From Spiroplasma endosymbiont of Lasioglossum villosulum (lineage in GTDB: Bacteria; Bacillota_I; Bacilli_A; Mycoplasmatales; VBWQ01): a DNA stretch of 64,000 nt. The stretch lies in the NCBI RefSeq assembly GCF_964020195.1, contig NZ_OZ026539.1:350299-414298 (forward strand), in the 5' to 3' direction. Shown one piece after another: positions 20,381 to 29,509 of this stretch. The notes beneath the pieces were generated by a model. That model was not told the origin of the DNA. It ran no database searches and worked only from the letters and a program-made list of their open reading frames with translations. The first letter of the stretch is position 1. Each line of letters starts with the position of its first letter. A program made the position numbers and the translations under genes.

Positions 20381-21101
20381 CTATAAAATATTACAATAAG
20401 TATTTTGATTACTTGTTGAAGGTTGATTTTGTAAATCGATTGCATTTATTTCATTTACTAATAATTTTGTTTTTTCAATTCTTTTATTGATTTCATTTAT
20501 TTTTTTCTTATCAATTTCTAATTGAGCAAGTTTTAAATTTATTTGTAATTTTTGATATGGATTTGGTTCTCTAAAATCAATATTGGTTGTTATTTTTTGT
20601 ACTTCATTTGCTAATTCTTGAAGAGATTTAACTTCAAAATTATTTTTATTGGTTGTAACATTAAGAATAGTAGGTAATCCAAATTTATATCGTTGTTTTA
20701 TTTCTTGTTCATAAATTTCATAGGCTAATCTTTCAACTATTTTTGGGTGTTTGTTTTTAGCAGCTATTGTTAAAGCTGTATCACCATTTTCAATAGTATC
20801 TAGTAAAAGATTAGCATAGTTATAATAACCATTTGTTTTTAAATATTTGGCTATAATTATTTGTCCATTAATATTATTTAATATTCAAGGATCAGGTCTA
20901 TTTTTAACTACATGATAAATATTAACATCATTATCTATTAAGATATTAACTACATCTAAATGACCATTTTGCGCTGCTCATATTAAAGCGGTTATATCAT
21001 CGCATATATAATTAACATTGCCACCATTTTTAATTTTTTTTAATTACTTGTAGATCACCATTTTTAGCAGCTTTTATTAAATTAATATTTTGAATGTCCA
21101 T
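20381..21101 (-). pseudogene. Ankyrin-repeat gene with a homopolymer frameshift
   Basis: ATG 21101 follows AAGGAG. The first 20 codons (MDIQNINLIKAAKNGDLQVI) end at a TAA caused by a T8 run at 21034-21041. With seven T the frame stays open to 20381, about 240 aa. It would carry LIWAAQNGHLDVVNILI, an atypical repeat with NNINGQIIIAKYL, and TALTIAAKNKHPKIVERLA. A long helical C-terminal half then ends NQPSTSNQNTYCNIL. The PSTS tail matches that of the ankyrin gene at 4948. Either a decaying effector gene, a phase-variable one, or an assembly error. Confidence 0.75.
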
Positions 21102-21131
21102 TTTTTTCTCCTTATTTGATTAAAAATAACA

Positions 21132-21182
21132 AACTCACTTACTTTAAAATGAAGTAATAAGTTGAAAACTTATATTAAGTTT
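21132..21182 (-). promoter_or_regulatory. Accessory-gene leader L4
   Basis: On the minus strand the perfect dyad AAACTTAATATAAGTTT (21182-21166) is followed by a hairpin, AACTTATTACTT with AAGTAAGTGAGTT (21163-21132). The ribosome binding site AAGGAG and the ankyrin start at 21101 come next. The dyad is identical in all 17 bases to that at 15046. Confidence 0.72.
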
Positions 21183-21439
21183 ATGCAGATTTTATCATAT
21201 TATTGGTTTTAATATGCAAAAAATATATTATAATTTTTCCAAGTTATTTATTATTAATTATTGAAAAAAATAATGTTTATTTTTTCTTTTTTAATATAAA
21301 TTTTATTTCTAAAAAAGTTTATTTTAAGTGTTTTAAATAGTTTTGTATTGAAAACAATAACTTAAGAATAACCTAGCAAGATAAAATGATGTTAAAATTA
21401 ACTTGTAATATAAGTCATTCAAGAATTGTAGGGGATAGT
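21183..21439. other. Divergent intergenic region before dnaE
   Basis: AT-rich spacer between the leader of the minus-strand ankyrin gene and dnaE. No gene seen. An in-frame ATG at 21386 would extend dnaE by 18 codons, but it has no ribosome binding site. Promoters for both directions should lie here; none is clear enough to name. Confidence 0.5.
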
Positions 21440-24400
21440 ATGAAATATATAGTTAATTTAAATGTTCGTTCTAATTATTCATTTCTTTCATCAACTATTA
21501 AAATAAGTGATTATATTGAATTTGCTAAAAAAAATAATTTAAAAGTTCTATCTTTAGTAGATAAAAATATAATGTATGGTGCTTATGAATTTTGTAATTT
21601 ATGTATAGAGAATGAAATTAAACCATTAATTGGTTTAAATTGCGTTTGAGAAAGTACTACTGATAAAGTTGAATTAACTATTATGGCAACTTCATATGCT
21701 GGTTATCAAAGATTAATAGAGCTTTCTACTATTATTAGTACTAATAATAATATTGTTACTACTAATGATGTAAAAAAATATCTTAATCAAACACGTGAAG
21801 TTTTAGTTATTATTCATGCTAATAACAAAAATATTAGATATATTAAAAATAATTATGATATTTTAAATTCAACAGGTCATGAACTAGTTTATTTTGGTTT
21901 AGTACCTAGTGATATGGATAATATTACTTTATTAAAATCGATTACATCTAATATTATTCCAATTGATTTGGTTTTATATTTAGATGAAAAACAACATCGT
22001 ATTTATCAAATTTTACAAGCTATTAAAGAACAAAAAACATTAAAATCAGAAGATTTATCAAAAAGTAATGAGTTTTTATATAAAACTAAACAAGATTTAA
22101 TGCAACATTATCCAAATGAAATTATTGAAAACATTGAAAAGGTTATTTGATTATGTAATTTAAAATTTCCTAAAAATAAGCCAAATAGTGCAGAATTAAG
22201 TTTACCAAAATTTACTTGCCCTAATAATCTTACTAGTAATTTATATTTGCAAGAATTATGTAAGCAGGGATTAGAAGCGCATTTTCAAAGTCGTGAAATT
22301 CCTGAAACATACGTTAAAAGAGTTTTATATGAATTACAAGTAATTAATGAAATGGGTTTTGCTGATTATTTTTTAATTGTTAATGATTATGTTAAATTTG
22401 CAAAAAGCAAGAATATAATGGTTGGACCAGGTAGAGGAAGTGTTGCTGGTAGTTTAGTGGCATATGTTTTAGGAATTACTGGTGTTGATCCTATTGCTTA
22501 TAATTTAATTTTTGAAAGATTTTTAAATCCAGAACGAATATCATTACCAGACATTGATATCGATTTTGAAGATACAAGAAGAGATGAAGTTATTAAATAT
22601 ATTCATCAAAAATATGGCAAAGAACATGTTGCATATATTGTTACTTTTCAAACAATTGCTAGTAAAATGGCAATTCGTGATTTGGGAAGAGTTTTTCAAG
22701 TTAATATTGAAGATATTAATGAAATGACAAAATTAATACCAATTCAATATAATTTTGAAATAGATATGGCTATTAAACAATCACCAAAATTAGCATGATA
22801 TGCAAATAAGTATCCTTTATTGTTTACTTTAACCAAAGAAATTCTTGGTTTTCCACGACAAACTAGTACTCATGCAGCAGGAATCGTTATTACAAGTGCA
22901 CCATTAGTTACTGCTATTCCATTACAATTAGGATTTCAAGGTATTTATCAAACGCAATTTCCAATGCAAACCCTAGAAGCTCTTGGTTTGATAAAAATGG
23001 ATATTTTAGGATTACGTAATTTAACTATTTTGCAAAATATTTTACAACAAGTAAGTAAACATTATTTTTTAAATTTAAAATTATCTCAAATTCCTTTAAA
23101 TGATGAAAAAAGTTTTAGCATTATTAAAAATGGTGATACAACCGGTATTTTTCAATTGGAATCTTCAGGAATGCGTCAAATTTTAATTAAAATGAAAGTT
23201 GATAGCTTAGAAGATATTATTGCTAGTTCTTCTTTATTTCGTCCTGGACCACAAGAGTACATTCAAGATTATATTAATCGTAAATTAGGAAAACAAAAAG
23301 TTACGTATATTCATGAAGATTTAAAACCTTATTTAGCATCAACTTATGGCATTATTATTTATCAAGAACAAATATTATTAATTTTACAGAAAGTTGCTGG
23401 TTATTCATTAGGAAAAGCTGATTTAATTCGTCGTGCAATTAGTAAAAAAGATACTACAGTTATGAAAGAACAAGCAAACTTATTTATTAAAAGTGCTGTT
23501 AATAGAGGTTATTCATCAAGAGTTGTTAAGAAAATATGAGAAGATATTGAAAAATTTGCTAGTTATGGATTTAATCGATCTCATGCTGTTGCTTATTCAT
23601 TAATTAGTTATTATTTAGTTTATTTAAAAGCAAATTATCCATTGGCATTTATGGTATCGTTATTAAGTAGTGTTATTGGTAATGATCAAAAAATGTTACA
23701 ATATTTGAATGAATGTCAAAAATATCAAATTAAAGTTTTACCACCATCAATTCAATTTTCTGGCATTGATTTTTTAATTGATGATGCTAAAAAAGCTATT
23801 CGTTATAGTTTACAAGCAATTAAGCAAATGAGTCAAGGTAGTTGTAGTAATCTTATTAAAGAACGTACTAGTAATGGATTTTTTCAAGATTTTTTTAATT
23901 TTTGTGCTCGAGCAATATTTATTGGTTTGAATCGTAAAAACATTGAACATTTAATTGCCGCTGGTGCTTTAGATGATATTCAATCAAATCGAACAATGTT
24001 ATTATTAAACTTGGATGCTGCATTAGAATATGCCAATATGGTGCAGGTAAAAGATGAAACTAGTGACGAATTATCATTAAATTTTAATTTAATTGCTAAA
24101 CCAATTATGTTACAAAGAGAAGATGATTGAAATAATAATAGTATTAATGAACATCGTGCATTAGGACTTTATTTAAAATATAATCCTAAATTACTATGAA
24201 AAGAACAATTAGATCCTCATAATAAAGCTATTGATTTAGCATATATTAATAATTATGTTGATCAACATGTTAGAGTATATGGAGTTATCAATAATATTAG
24301 AGTAATTAAAACTAAAACTAAAAAATTAATGGCTTTCTTTGAAATGCAAAATGATAGTAATGTTATTGAAGTAACGGTTTTTGAAAAGTTATATCAAATA

Positions 24401-24508
24401 TACCAAGAATATTTACAAGTTAATAAAGTAATTTTAATGGAAGGAAAGGTAGAAATTTATAATGATAATATTCAGTTAATTTTATCAAGAGTAATTAAAA
24501 ATTTATAG
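21440..24508 (+). CDS. dnaE: DNA polymerase III alpha subunit, DnaE type
   Basis: A replicative polymerase of 1,022 aa. It has an N-terminal PHP domain, then the polymerase core with GPGRGSVAGSLVAYVLGIT, the catalytic PDIDIDFEDTRRDEVI (about residue 370), STHAAGIVI, MDILGLRNLTIL, FRPGPQEYIQDYI, GIIIYQEQ, and FNRSHAVAYSLISYY. A C-terminal OB-fold (VRVYGVINNIRVIKTK) completes it. It is DnaE, not the longer PolC. The PHP metal ligands look lost: the usual HSxYS and TDH blocks read RSNYS and VDK. The start was chosen by AGGGGA seven bases upstream. Confidence 0.97.
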
Positions 24509-24540
24509 TAAGCATATAATTTTATCTATGCTTACTATAT
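24505..24540 (+). terminator. dnaE terminator
   Basis: AGTAAGCATA pairs with TATGCTTACT across a ten-base loop, overlapping the dnaE TAG. Only a short T-rich tail follows. Confidence 0.75.
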
Positions 24541-24605
24541 TAAATAATAAATATAATCAATAGTTTTTAAATTTCTTACTTTAATTTCTAATAATAAATA
24601 AAAAA

Positions 24606-25073
24606 TTAATGAACATAATAATTATTAATAATTTCACAATTTTCAATAGCATCTCAAAAGTTATTATCTACTTTTTTTATTTTTAAATAAATATTTAAAA
24701 AGATTAGTAATATAGTTATAAATAATAAAATTGGACTTAAAATTATAGCAAAAACAATTCCAATTTTTAGTTGTACTAATGATTTAAGATTATAGTTTTC
24801 AACAATATTTTGGAAGAGCTAATGTTTACAAAAATATAATTTATTATTAGTTAACATATAAATTAAACCATGTTCTTTTATTAAATTAAAACTATTTTCT
24901 TTTGTTATTATTTCTTGCTTTCGACAATAATTATAGAAAGAAGGAATATATTTTATATCATTTTTTATGTTAAAAAAATCTATTAAGGTTAAAGATGTAA
25001 ATATAACCAAAATAGTTAAAATCAATAGTGATAGTATTATTAAATTTATTTTTTTAAGTTTCTGAATTTTCAT
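24606..25073 (-). pseudogene. Two-TM membrane protein with an in-frame amber codon
   Basis: The ATG at 25073 begins a frame with an N-terminal TM helix (INLIILSLLILTILVIFTSL) and a Lys/Asn-rich outside part ending NNKLYFCKH. It stops at TAG 24819-24821. The same frame continues open for 70 codons with a second TM helix (IVFAIILSPILLFITILLIF) and ends at TAA 24606. Ribosome binding site AAGGAG is present. A single nonsense change in a two-helix protein of 155 aa is the simplest reading. Function unknown. Confidence 0.65.
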
Positions 25074-25182
25074 TTCTAAAAATCTCCTTATATTTTATTT
25101 ATAGGTTAATTTTATTTGTTAGGAAAGTATTATAATATATTTTTTATTAAATAAAATTAAATTATAAAATATTTATATATAA

Positions 25183-25236
25183 TATTTGGGAGCGTGTCGA
25201 AGATGTCGATAACTAAAAAGTTTTAAAAATAGCTCC
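25183..25236 (+). repeat. Left member of an imperfect inverted repeat flanking the prophage
   Basis: TATTTGGGAGCGTGTCGAAG and the following ATGTCGATAA resemble, on the opposite strand at about 41863-41893, TATTGGGAGCGTACCGATGT then TGTCAATAA (about 24 of 29 positions by eye). On the right the sequence lies in a reading frame (YWERTDVVNK); on the left the matching frame gives IWERVEDVDN and stops. GGGAGC can also pair with GCTCC at 25231 followed by T-rich sequence. Confidence 0.5.
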
Positions 25237-25271
25237 TTTCTTTTTTAAATCCTTAAATTAAAAATAAATGA

Positions 25272-25306
25272 TAAAAGACGAGAATAAAAATCTTGTCTTT
25301 TTTTGT
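25272..25306 (+). terminator. Terminator upstream of the RNA candidate
   Basis: AAAAGACGAGA pairs with TCTTGTCTTTT (one G-U pair) across a six-base A-rich loop, followed by TTTG. It closes whatever transcript enters from the left. Confidence 0.8.
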
Positions 25307-25339
25307 AATTGTAAAATTTTAAAATTTTTAATAACCATC

Positions 25340-25612
25340 TTTAACGCTATTATCAACACGTGTTAGGGAACTAAAAAAGTGAACTACAACACAGTTGTTA
25401 AAAATAGTAGCTAGCATGTGGACTTGCATGGATAAATAAAAAGTGGAGTGATACCTAATAAAATATACTAACCAGAAATGGTAATTCTTGGGGTGGGAGC
25501 GAATTGGAAACTAGTATATATAGACCTGTTGTAGGGACCTATTGTATTAATTCTATTCTTTATTTAACCAACCTTGCCACTCCCCAGTGAGCAAGTGTTG
25601 GTTTTATTTTTT
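25340..25612 (+). ncRNA. Candidate structured RNA with terminator
   Basis: About 270 bases with no reading frame and visibly higher G+C than all neighbours. It ends in a strong terminator: AACCAACCTTGC pairs with GCAAGTGTTGGTT, enclosing CACTCCCCAGTG, followed by TTTTATTTTTT (25565-25612). Inside are pairings such as GCATGTGGACTTGCATG (25414) and CCAGAAATGG (25472), and GGGGTGG (25490) can pair with parts of the terminator arm (CCACTCCCC), as in an attenuator. It lies 130 bases before the first prophage gene. No match to tmRNA, RNase P, SRP or 6S RNA was recognised; a leader or riboswitch for the prophage operon is an alternative. Confidence 0.5.
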
Positions 25613-25750
25613 ATTTTTTTTGAAAAATTTATTTTTGAGCCCAGTTTTCATGGAATGAATAAAACGAATAGTAGTAGTATTAATAATCTAAACATCAAAA
25701 TATATGTTCTTTATGCTAGAAGCAACAGAACATATTAGGAAAGGATTATT
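25613..25750 (+). other. Spacer before the prophage operon
   Basis: No gene seen. A hairpin ATATGTTCT / AGAACATAT (about 25701-25734) sits just before GGAAAGGATT, the ribosome binding site of the first prophage gene, so it may regulate that gene or terminate the upstream RNA. Confidence 0.45.
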
Positions 25751-26269
25751 ATGCAAATAGAATTTAAAAAAGAACAAATTGTTAAAGATAAACCACAATC
25801 TATTCTTATTGATTATGTTGAATATAAATTATCACTTCCAAAATGAATGATTAAAAATAATTCTTTTATTGTTGATAACAGTTACACATATTGAGTTTTT
25901 AATTTAGAAAATATTAAAAGAGAATTAAGTGGTAATGAATTAATAAAATTATTAGAACCATATATTAAAGACCAAAAAATAACTGTTAATAAACCAATTA
26001 CTCCAAAAGAATATTATCTTAATGATATAAAACTTGAACCATTAACATTTTATGAACAGCATAATAGTTGATTTATGGGTGAAATAACTGATAACAAAAC
26101 TAAAATTACTAATCCTTGTTTTAAATATAACATTACGTGAGAAGAAAACAGAAAAGGTTTTAAAATAAATAATCCATATAAACATGATGATTTACCAATT
26201 AATTATTTAGTTACTTCTTATAAGGAAATTTCAACTCATAATGAAAAAGTATTTTTGTTGAACATGTAA
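25751..26269 (+). CDS. Prophage protein, unknown
   Basis: A protein of 172 aa, first gene of the prophage operon, with ribosome binding site GGAAAGGATT. Soluble, rich in Asn, Lys and Tyr, with repeated aromatic patches (YTYWVFNLENIKREL, HNSWFMGEITDNKTK, YNITWEENRKGFKI). No motif recognised. The next gene overlaps its 3' end by 29 bases in another frame. Confidence 0.78.
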
Positions 26270-26411
26270 ACAAAATAAATTAGATTATTTATTCTTTAAT
26301 ACTAATGATATAAAAACAAGAAAATATTTTTTAAGAGATAAAAATAGTAAAGCGATTTGTTATGACTGTATTTTAAATATTAGGTTAAGTAGGAGGTATA
26401 AATATGGATAA
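26241..26411 (+). CDS. Small prophage zinc-finger-like protein
   Basis: A 56-aa reading frame overlapping both neighbours. It has two CxxC pairs, FCWTCKQNK near the start and ICYDCILN near the end, about 33 residues apart, suggesting one zinc site. It ends in a basic tail, RLSRRYKYG. The overlap (ATG at 26241 inside the previous gene; its stop inside the next) is typical of compact phage operons. Confidence 0.68.
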
Positions 26412-26559
26412 AGAAAAATTAATTTATTATCTTGATAATGAATTTATGGAATTACTTAAAGATGATATTAGTGATGAAATTAAAATTAATATTAGTAATT
26501 GAAAACTTAAATTAATAATGAAATTACAAGAAAAAATTCAAAATGGTGAATTTGATTAA
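26404..26559 (+). CDS. Small helical prophage protein (MDKEK type)
   Basis: A 51-aa helical acidic protein beginning MDKEKLIYYLDNEFMELL and ending MKLQEKIQNGEFD. It follows AGTAGGAGG. It resembles the proteins at 27582 and 29114 in start (MNKEK) and end (ExIxxGxFD), so these are probably paralogues within the operon. Function unknown. Confidence 0.7.
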
Positions 26560-26561
26560 TT

Positions 26562-26999
26562 ATGCAATATGACTTAATTATTGGAATTGACCCTGCTGGA
26601 ATTGGTAATAATGGAATCGTTATATATTCAAATGAAACTAATAGTATTGTTTTAAATAAAACATTTAAAACAATAACTATTTTAGAAAGTAAAGATTTTT
26701 ATAAAATATATTTTCAAATAACTAAAAACAAATTTATTGATAAAAAAATATTAGTTATTGTAGAAAATTTCTTTTTAACTTCAAAACAATTATTAACTAA
26801 TCCATTAGCAACACCTAAAATTATTGGTGCATTAATGGTATTAGTAGAAGACGTTATGAATTGAGATTTTCAAGAAAGTGAACCAAAAAATAAAACTAAA
26901 ATAGAAAATTATAAAGGAAATATAAAATTTACAAAACATGAACAAGATGCATATAAACATATTCAATATTATTTAAGGAATTATAAAAATGAAAGATAA
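26562..26999 (+). CDS. RuvC-like Holliday-junction resolvase fold protein
   Basis: A protein of 145 aa. It begins YDLIIGIDPAGIGNNGIVIY, the first strand of an RNase H/RuvC fold with the catalytic Asp (D10) followed by G. ILVIVENFFLTSKQL gives the second acidic residue (E73 or so), and FTKHEQDAYKHIQYYL near the end the last (an ExD pattern). It probably resolves branched phage DNA before packaging. It overlaps the next gene by 11 bases. Confidence 0.75.
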
Positions 27000-27282
27000 A
27001 GCAAATTATGTCAAATTAACAGTAAAACTGAGTAACACTATTGAAGCAAAATATTACGAAAAAGGTAATAAAGAATTATATTATAGTGTTCGTGGTCAAT
27101 GAAATGGATTAAACTACGTTACTTTAATTTTTAATAACCCAAAACTTTATAGACGCTGTATTTTATTAAACAAAAATGATGAAATTATTGTAACTGGTCA
27201 AATCTTTAACACTTTAAACATTCCTAAAAATCGTGCATTTTGTTCAATAAATGTTAAATGATTTAAAAAATGAAAAGAGTAA
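26989..27282 (+). CDS. OB-fold-like prophage protein, possibly ssDNA-binding
   Basis: A protein of 97 aa beginning MKDKANYVKLTVKLSNTIEA, with beta-type blocks (ELYYSVRGQWNGLNYVTLIF, DEIIVTGQIFNTLNIP, AFCSINVKWFKKWKE). Order and spacing resemble a small SSB-type OB fold: VTGQI is in the place of the usual VxGxL block. The position next to the RuvC-like gene supports a DNA role. The assignment is by pattern only. Confidence 0.62.
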
Positions 27283-27285
27283 AAA

Positions 27286-27444
27286 ATGATATTATGAAAA
27301 TTTTTATTAATAGTACCAATATTAATAACAAGTATAACACTAATAATATTTTTAATATTTATTATTAAAGAATTAAAAAATGAATATAAAGTATTAAAAA
27401 TATTAAATGAAATTGCTAATCAAATTGAAAATAAGGAGAAATAA
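27286..27444 (+). CDS. Small single-TM prophage protein
   Basis: A protein of 52 aa. One TM helix fills residues about 4-28 (LWKFLLIVPILITSITLIIF), followed by a charged helix. It starts three bases after the previous stop; there is no strong ribosome binding site except AAAAGAG. The next gene follows after one base. Function unknown. Confidence 0.65.
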
Positions 27445-27445
27445 T

Positions 27446-27589
27446 ATGAAATATGAAGATAAATGTTCTATGTGCAATAAAGTAAAAGAAAACTTTTTAT
27501 CCAATACCTGTAATAGTTGTTGATTAGAAGCAGTTAATAAATGAAATAGAAGAAGTTGAGGAAATTTAGGAGACTTTGATAATGAATAA
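27446..27589 (+). CDS. Small prophage zinc-ribbon protein
   Basis: A protein of 47 aa with KCSMCNK and TCNSCWLEA, two CxxC pairs 15 residues apart, suggesting a zinc ribbon. The rest (NKWNRRSWGNLGDFDNE) is Trp-rich, all TGA. Ribosome binding site AAGGAG. It overlaps the next start by eight bases. Confidence 0.7.
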
Positions 27590-27719
27590 AGAAAAATTAC
27601 TTAAATATATGAAAGATATAATTAAATGAACTAAAAAAATTAATTATACAAACTCTGATTTTGACAAAAATATTTTAAATTTATTAATTGAAAAAATAGA
27701 AAAAGGTGAATTTGACTAA
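27582..27719 (+). CDS. Small helical prophage protein (MNKEK type)
   Basis: A 45-aa acidic helix: MNKEKLLKYMKDIIKW at the start and LIEKIEKGEFD at the end, closely resembling the proteins at 26404 and 29114. Ribosome binding site TTAGGAGAC lies upstream in the preceding gene. Its TAA overlaps the following ATG. Confidence 0.7.
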
Positions 27720-27955
27720 TGATAATATTACCTACTTTGTTTGAAAATAAAGATGAAATTGAAATATTATCACCATTTCCAAAAGTAATTCATACAAGTA
27801 ATGATATTAGAGCAATTATTTTAAGACAATACCCAAATGTTAAATCCAAACACATAATTGTTTCGGACCCAGAAAGTAATGTTGCATTAATAGTTGGTGA
27901 TAATGATGTTTATCAAGGTTGAATTAAAGTAACAATTAAAAAATTAGAAAATTAA
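27719..27955 (+). CDS. Small prophage protein, unknown
   Basis: A protein of 78 aa, MIILPTLFENKDEIEILSPF at the start, a central VKSKHIIVSDPESNVALIVG, and a charged end VTIKKLEN. Predicted alpha/beta, soluble. The start overlaps the previous stop (CTAATG), so translation is coupled. No motif recognised. Confidence 0.68.
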
Positions 27956-27969
27956 AGGAGCATAAACAA

Positions 27970-28083
27970 ATGCATAAGGAAAAAATTAAAATTAGAAATT
28001 ATGAATTTGAATTAAATTCTTATGTAGTAGATTCCTTATTGGATGTTATAAGAGAACTGATAAAAACAAACAAAGGAGAATAA
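27970..28083 (+). CDS. Very small prophage protein
   Basis: A protein of 37 aa, MHKEKIKIRNYEFELNSYVV, with AAAGGAG eight bases upstream and the next gene three bases after. One amphipathic helix; unknown. Support is position and ribosome binding site only. Confidence 0.5.
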   Translation: MHKEKIKIRNYEFELNSYVVDSLLDVIRELIKTNKGE

Positions 28084-28086
28084 ATT

Positions 28087-28273
28087 ATGTTAGATGAAAT
28101 TTTAAAAGTAATTTTTGATAGAACAGATAAACAAGAATTAATTTATATGATAGAAAGATTAATTCTTGTTACTAAAAATCCGTCAGAAACAAAAAAAATG
28201 ACTTATTAAAGAATTTGATAAAAATCATTATGTTTTAGAAAAATTATTGAATATGAACGGAGAAGTTAAATAA
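28087..28273 (+). pseudogene. Small prophage gene, frameshifted at A8
   Basis: ATG after AAAGGAG. As written the frame stops at 28209 (40 aa, ending SETKKMTY). With seven instead of eight A at 28191-28198 it would continue as KKWLIKEFDKNHYVLEKLL to a TAA at 28271. That TAA overlaps the ATG of the next gene exactly as other genes in this operon do. The overlap makes the longer form the likely original. Confidence 0.6.
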
Positions 28274-29097
28274 TGCCAAATGAAAATACACAATCAAATT
28301 ATATTTTAACTAAATTAATTAGAACTGGAATAAGTCCAATTTGTGCAATGATTGGTACAAGTGCTTATTATGGTCAAGTAATTGCAAATCCAGTATTAGG
28401 TTCAATTAATAGTTTATTATTTGGTAAAAAATTAGGTTTAGATATATGAAATTTAAATCAAAGACCAAATACTAAAACTAAATTAATTAATAGTAGTAAA
28501 AAAATATTACTAGGTTTAGGAACAATTGGTTTAGCAAATTATAGTAAATGAACAGAAAATAATATTAATCCTATTATTCCAACAACACCAACTCCAATAA
28601 CTACTACAACTACAACAGAAGGTCCTCCATGATTACTATTAAATAAACAAGAAAATCAGTCATTAATGGATTGAGATACATATATTAGTTTAAATGCTTA
28701 TGGTATTTCAAATCTTATTAGTGGATTAACTGAATTAATACCTAATAAATTTGAAACAATAAGAAAGATTTGTAATATGGCTACTGGTGGTTGTTTAATA
28801 TCAAGTGGTGTTGCTATGGGTATTAATAATGATTTTAATAATGCTTATGCAGTTCCAACTATTGTTGCTGGTGCTTCTGAAATTATTCATAATTTATTAC
28901 CTATGGAAATTACACATCATAATGAAGAAATGCAAGAAACATCATTTCATGATGAAACTGCAAGATTAATTAATGACAATAGATTTACTATTAATAGTGA
29001 AACAACTAGTCAATATGGTAGTGATAATATAAGCGAAGTACCATTAAATAATGATAATGCTTCATTAAATTGAGATTATAATCACATGAGTTTATAA
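28273..29097 (+). CDS. Multi-TM prophage protein
   Basis: A protein of 274 aa. Hydrophobic segments lie around residues 16-32, 76-90, 164-182 and 190-205, with a Thr-rich hinge (IIPTTPTPITTTTTTEGPP, about residues 98-116). The C-terminal 70 residues are polar and acidic. Possibly a virion membrane or holin-like component; no family recognised. The start overlaps the stop of the preceding frame. Confidence 0.75.
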
Positions 29098-29113
29098 AGG
29101 AGGTGAATAATTT

Positions 29114-29272
29114 ATGAATAAAGAAAAAATAATTGAATATTATAATCAGGAAATAAAAACATATAAAGAAAGAATAGAAGAATTCAATAAAGAAATATCT
29201 GTATTAGTAGAAATTATAAGTAATTCACAATCAATGATTGAAAGAATTAATGCTGGTCAATTTGATGAATAA
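29114..29272 (+). CDS. Small coiled prophage protein (MNKEK type)
   Basis: A protein of 52 aa: MNKEKIIEYYNQEIKTYKER, helical throughout, ending MIERINAGQFDE. Third member of the MNKEK/ExIxxGxFD family in this operon. Ribosome binding site AAGGAGGTG. Confidence 0.7.
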   Translation: MNKEKIIEYYNQEIKTYKERIEEFNKEISVLVEIISNSQSMIERINAGQFDE

Positions 29273-29305
29273 TTAAAAATAAACAATTGAAAGGAAAATA
29301 TTCAG

Positions 29306-29494
29306 ATGAAAGAATTTTTACATGAATTAATAATTATTGGAACAAGTGTTGGAACATTAATTTGCAGAGAAATTATTGTTTTATTAAAAAGATTTATCAC
29401 AACTCCAAAACATGTTAGAGCAAATAACAAAATTATAAAACATCAAAAAAAATTAGCAAAATTAAATGAAAAAATTAATAAAGAAAATAAATAA
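29306..29494 (+). CDS. Small basic single-TM prophage protein
   Basis: A protein of 62 aa. A weak TM helix (LIIIGTSVGTLICREIIVLL) is followed by a strongly basic tail (FITTPKHVRANNKIIKHQKK). Ribosome binding site GAAAGGAAA. Possibly a minor virion or membrane protein; unknown. Confidence 0.68.
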   Translation: MKEFLHELIIIGTSVGTLICREIIVLLKRFITTPKHVRANNKIIKHQKKLAKLNEKINKENK

Positions 29495-29509
29495 TAAAGG
29501 GTGATGTAA

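Noticed and set aside
25460..25600. Resemblance of the RNA candidate to a T-box riboswitch (GGGGTGGGAGCG against AGGGTGGNACCGCG)
   Set aside because: The match is poor beyond GGGTGG, no specifier stem or downstream tRNA-related gene is seen, and the terminator arm is not the expected complement. Kept only as an unidentified structured RNA.
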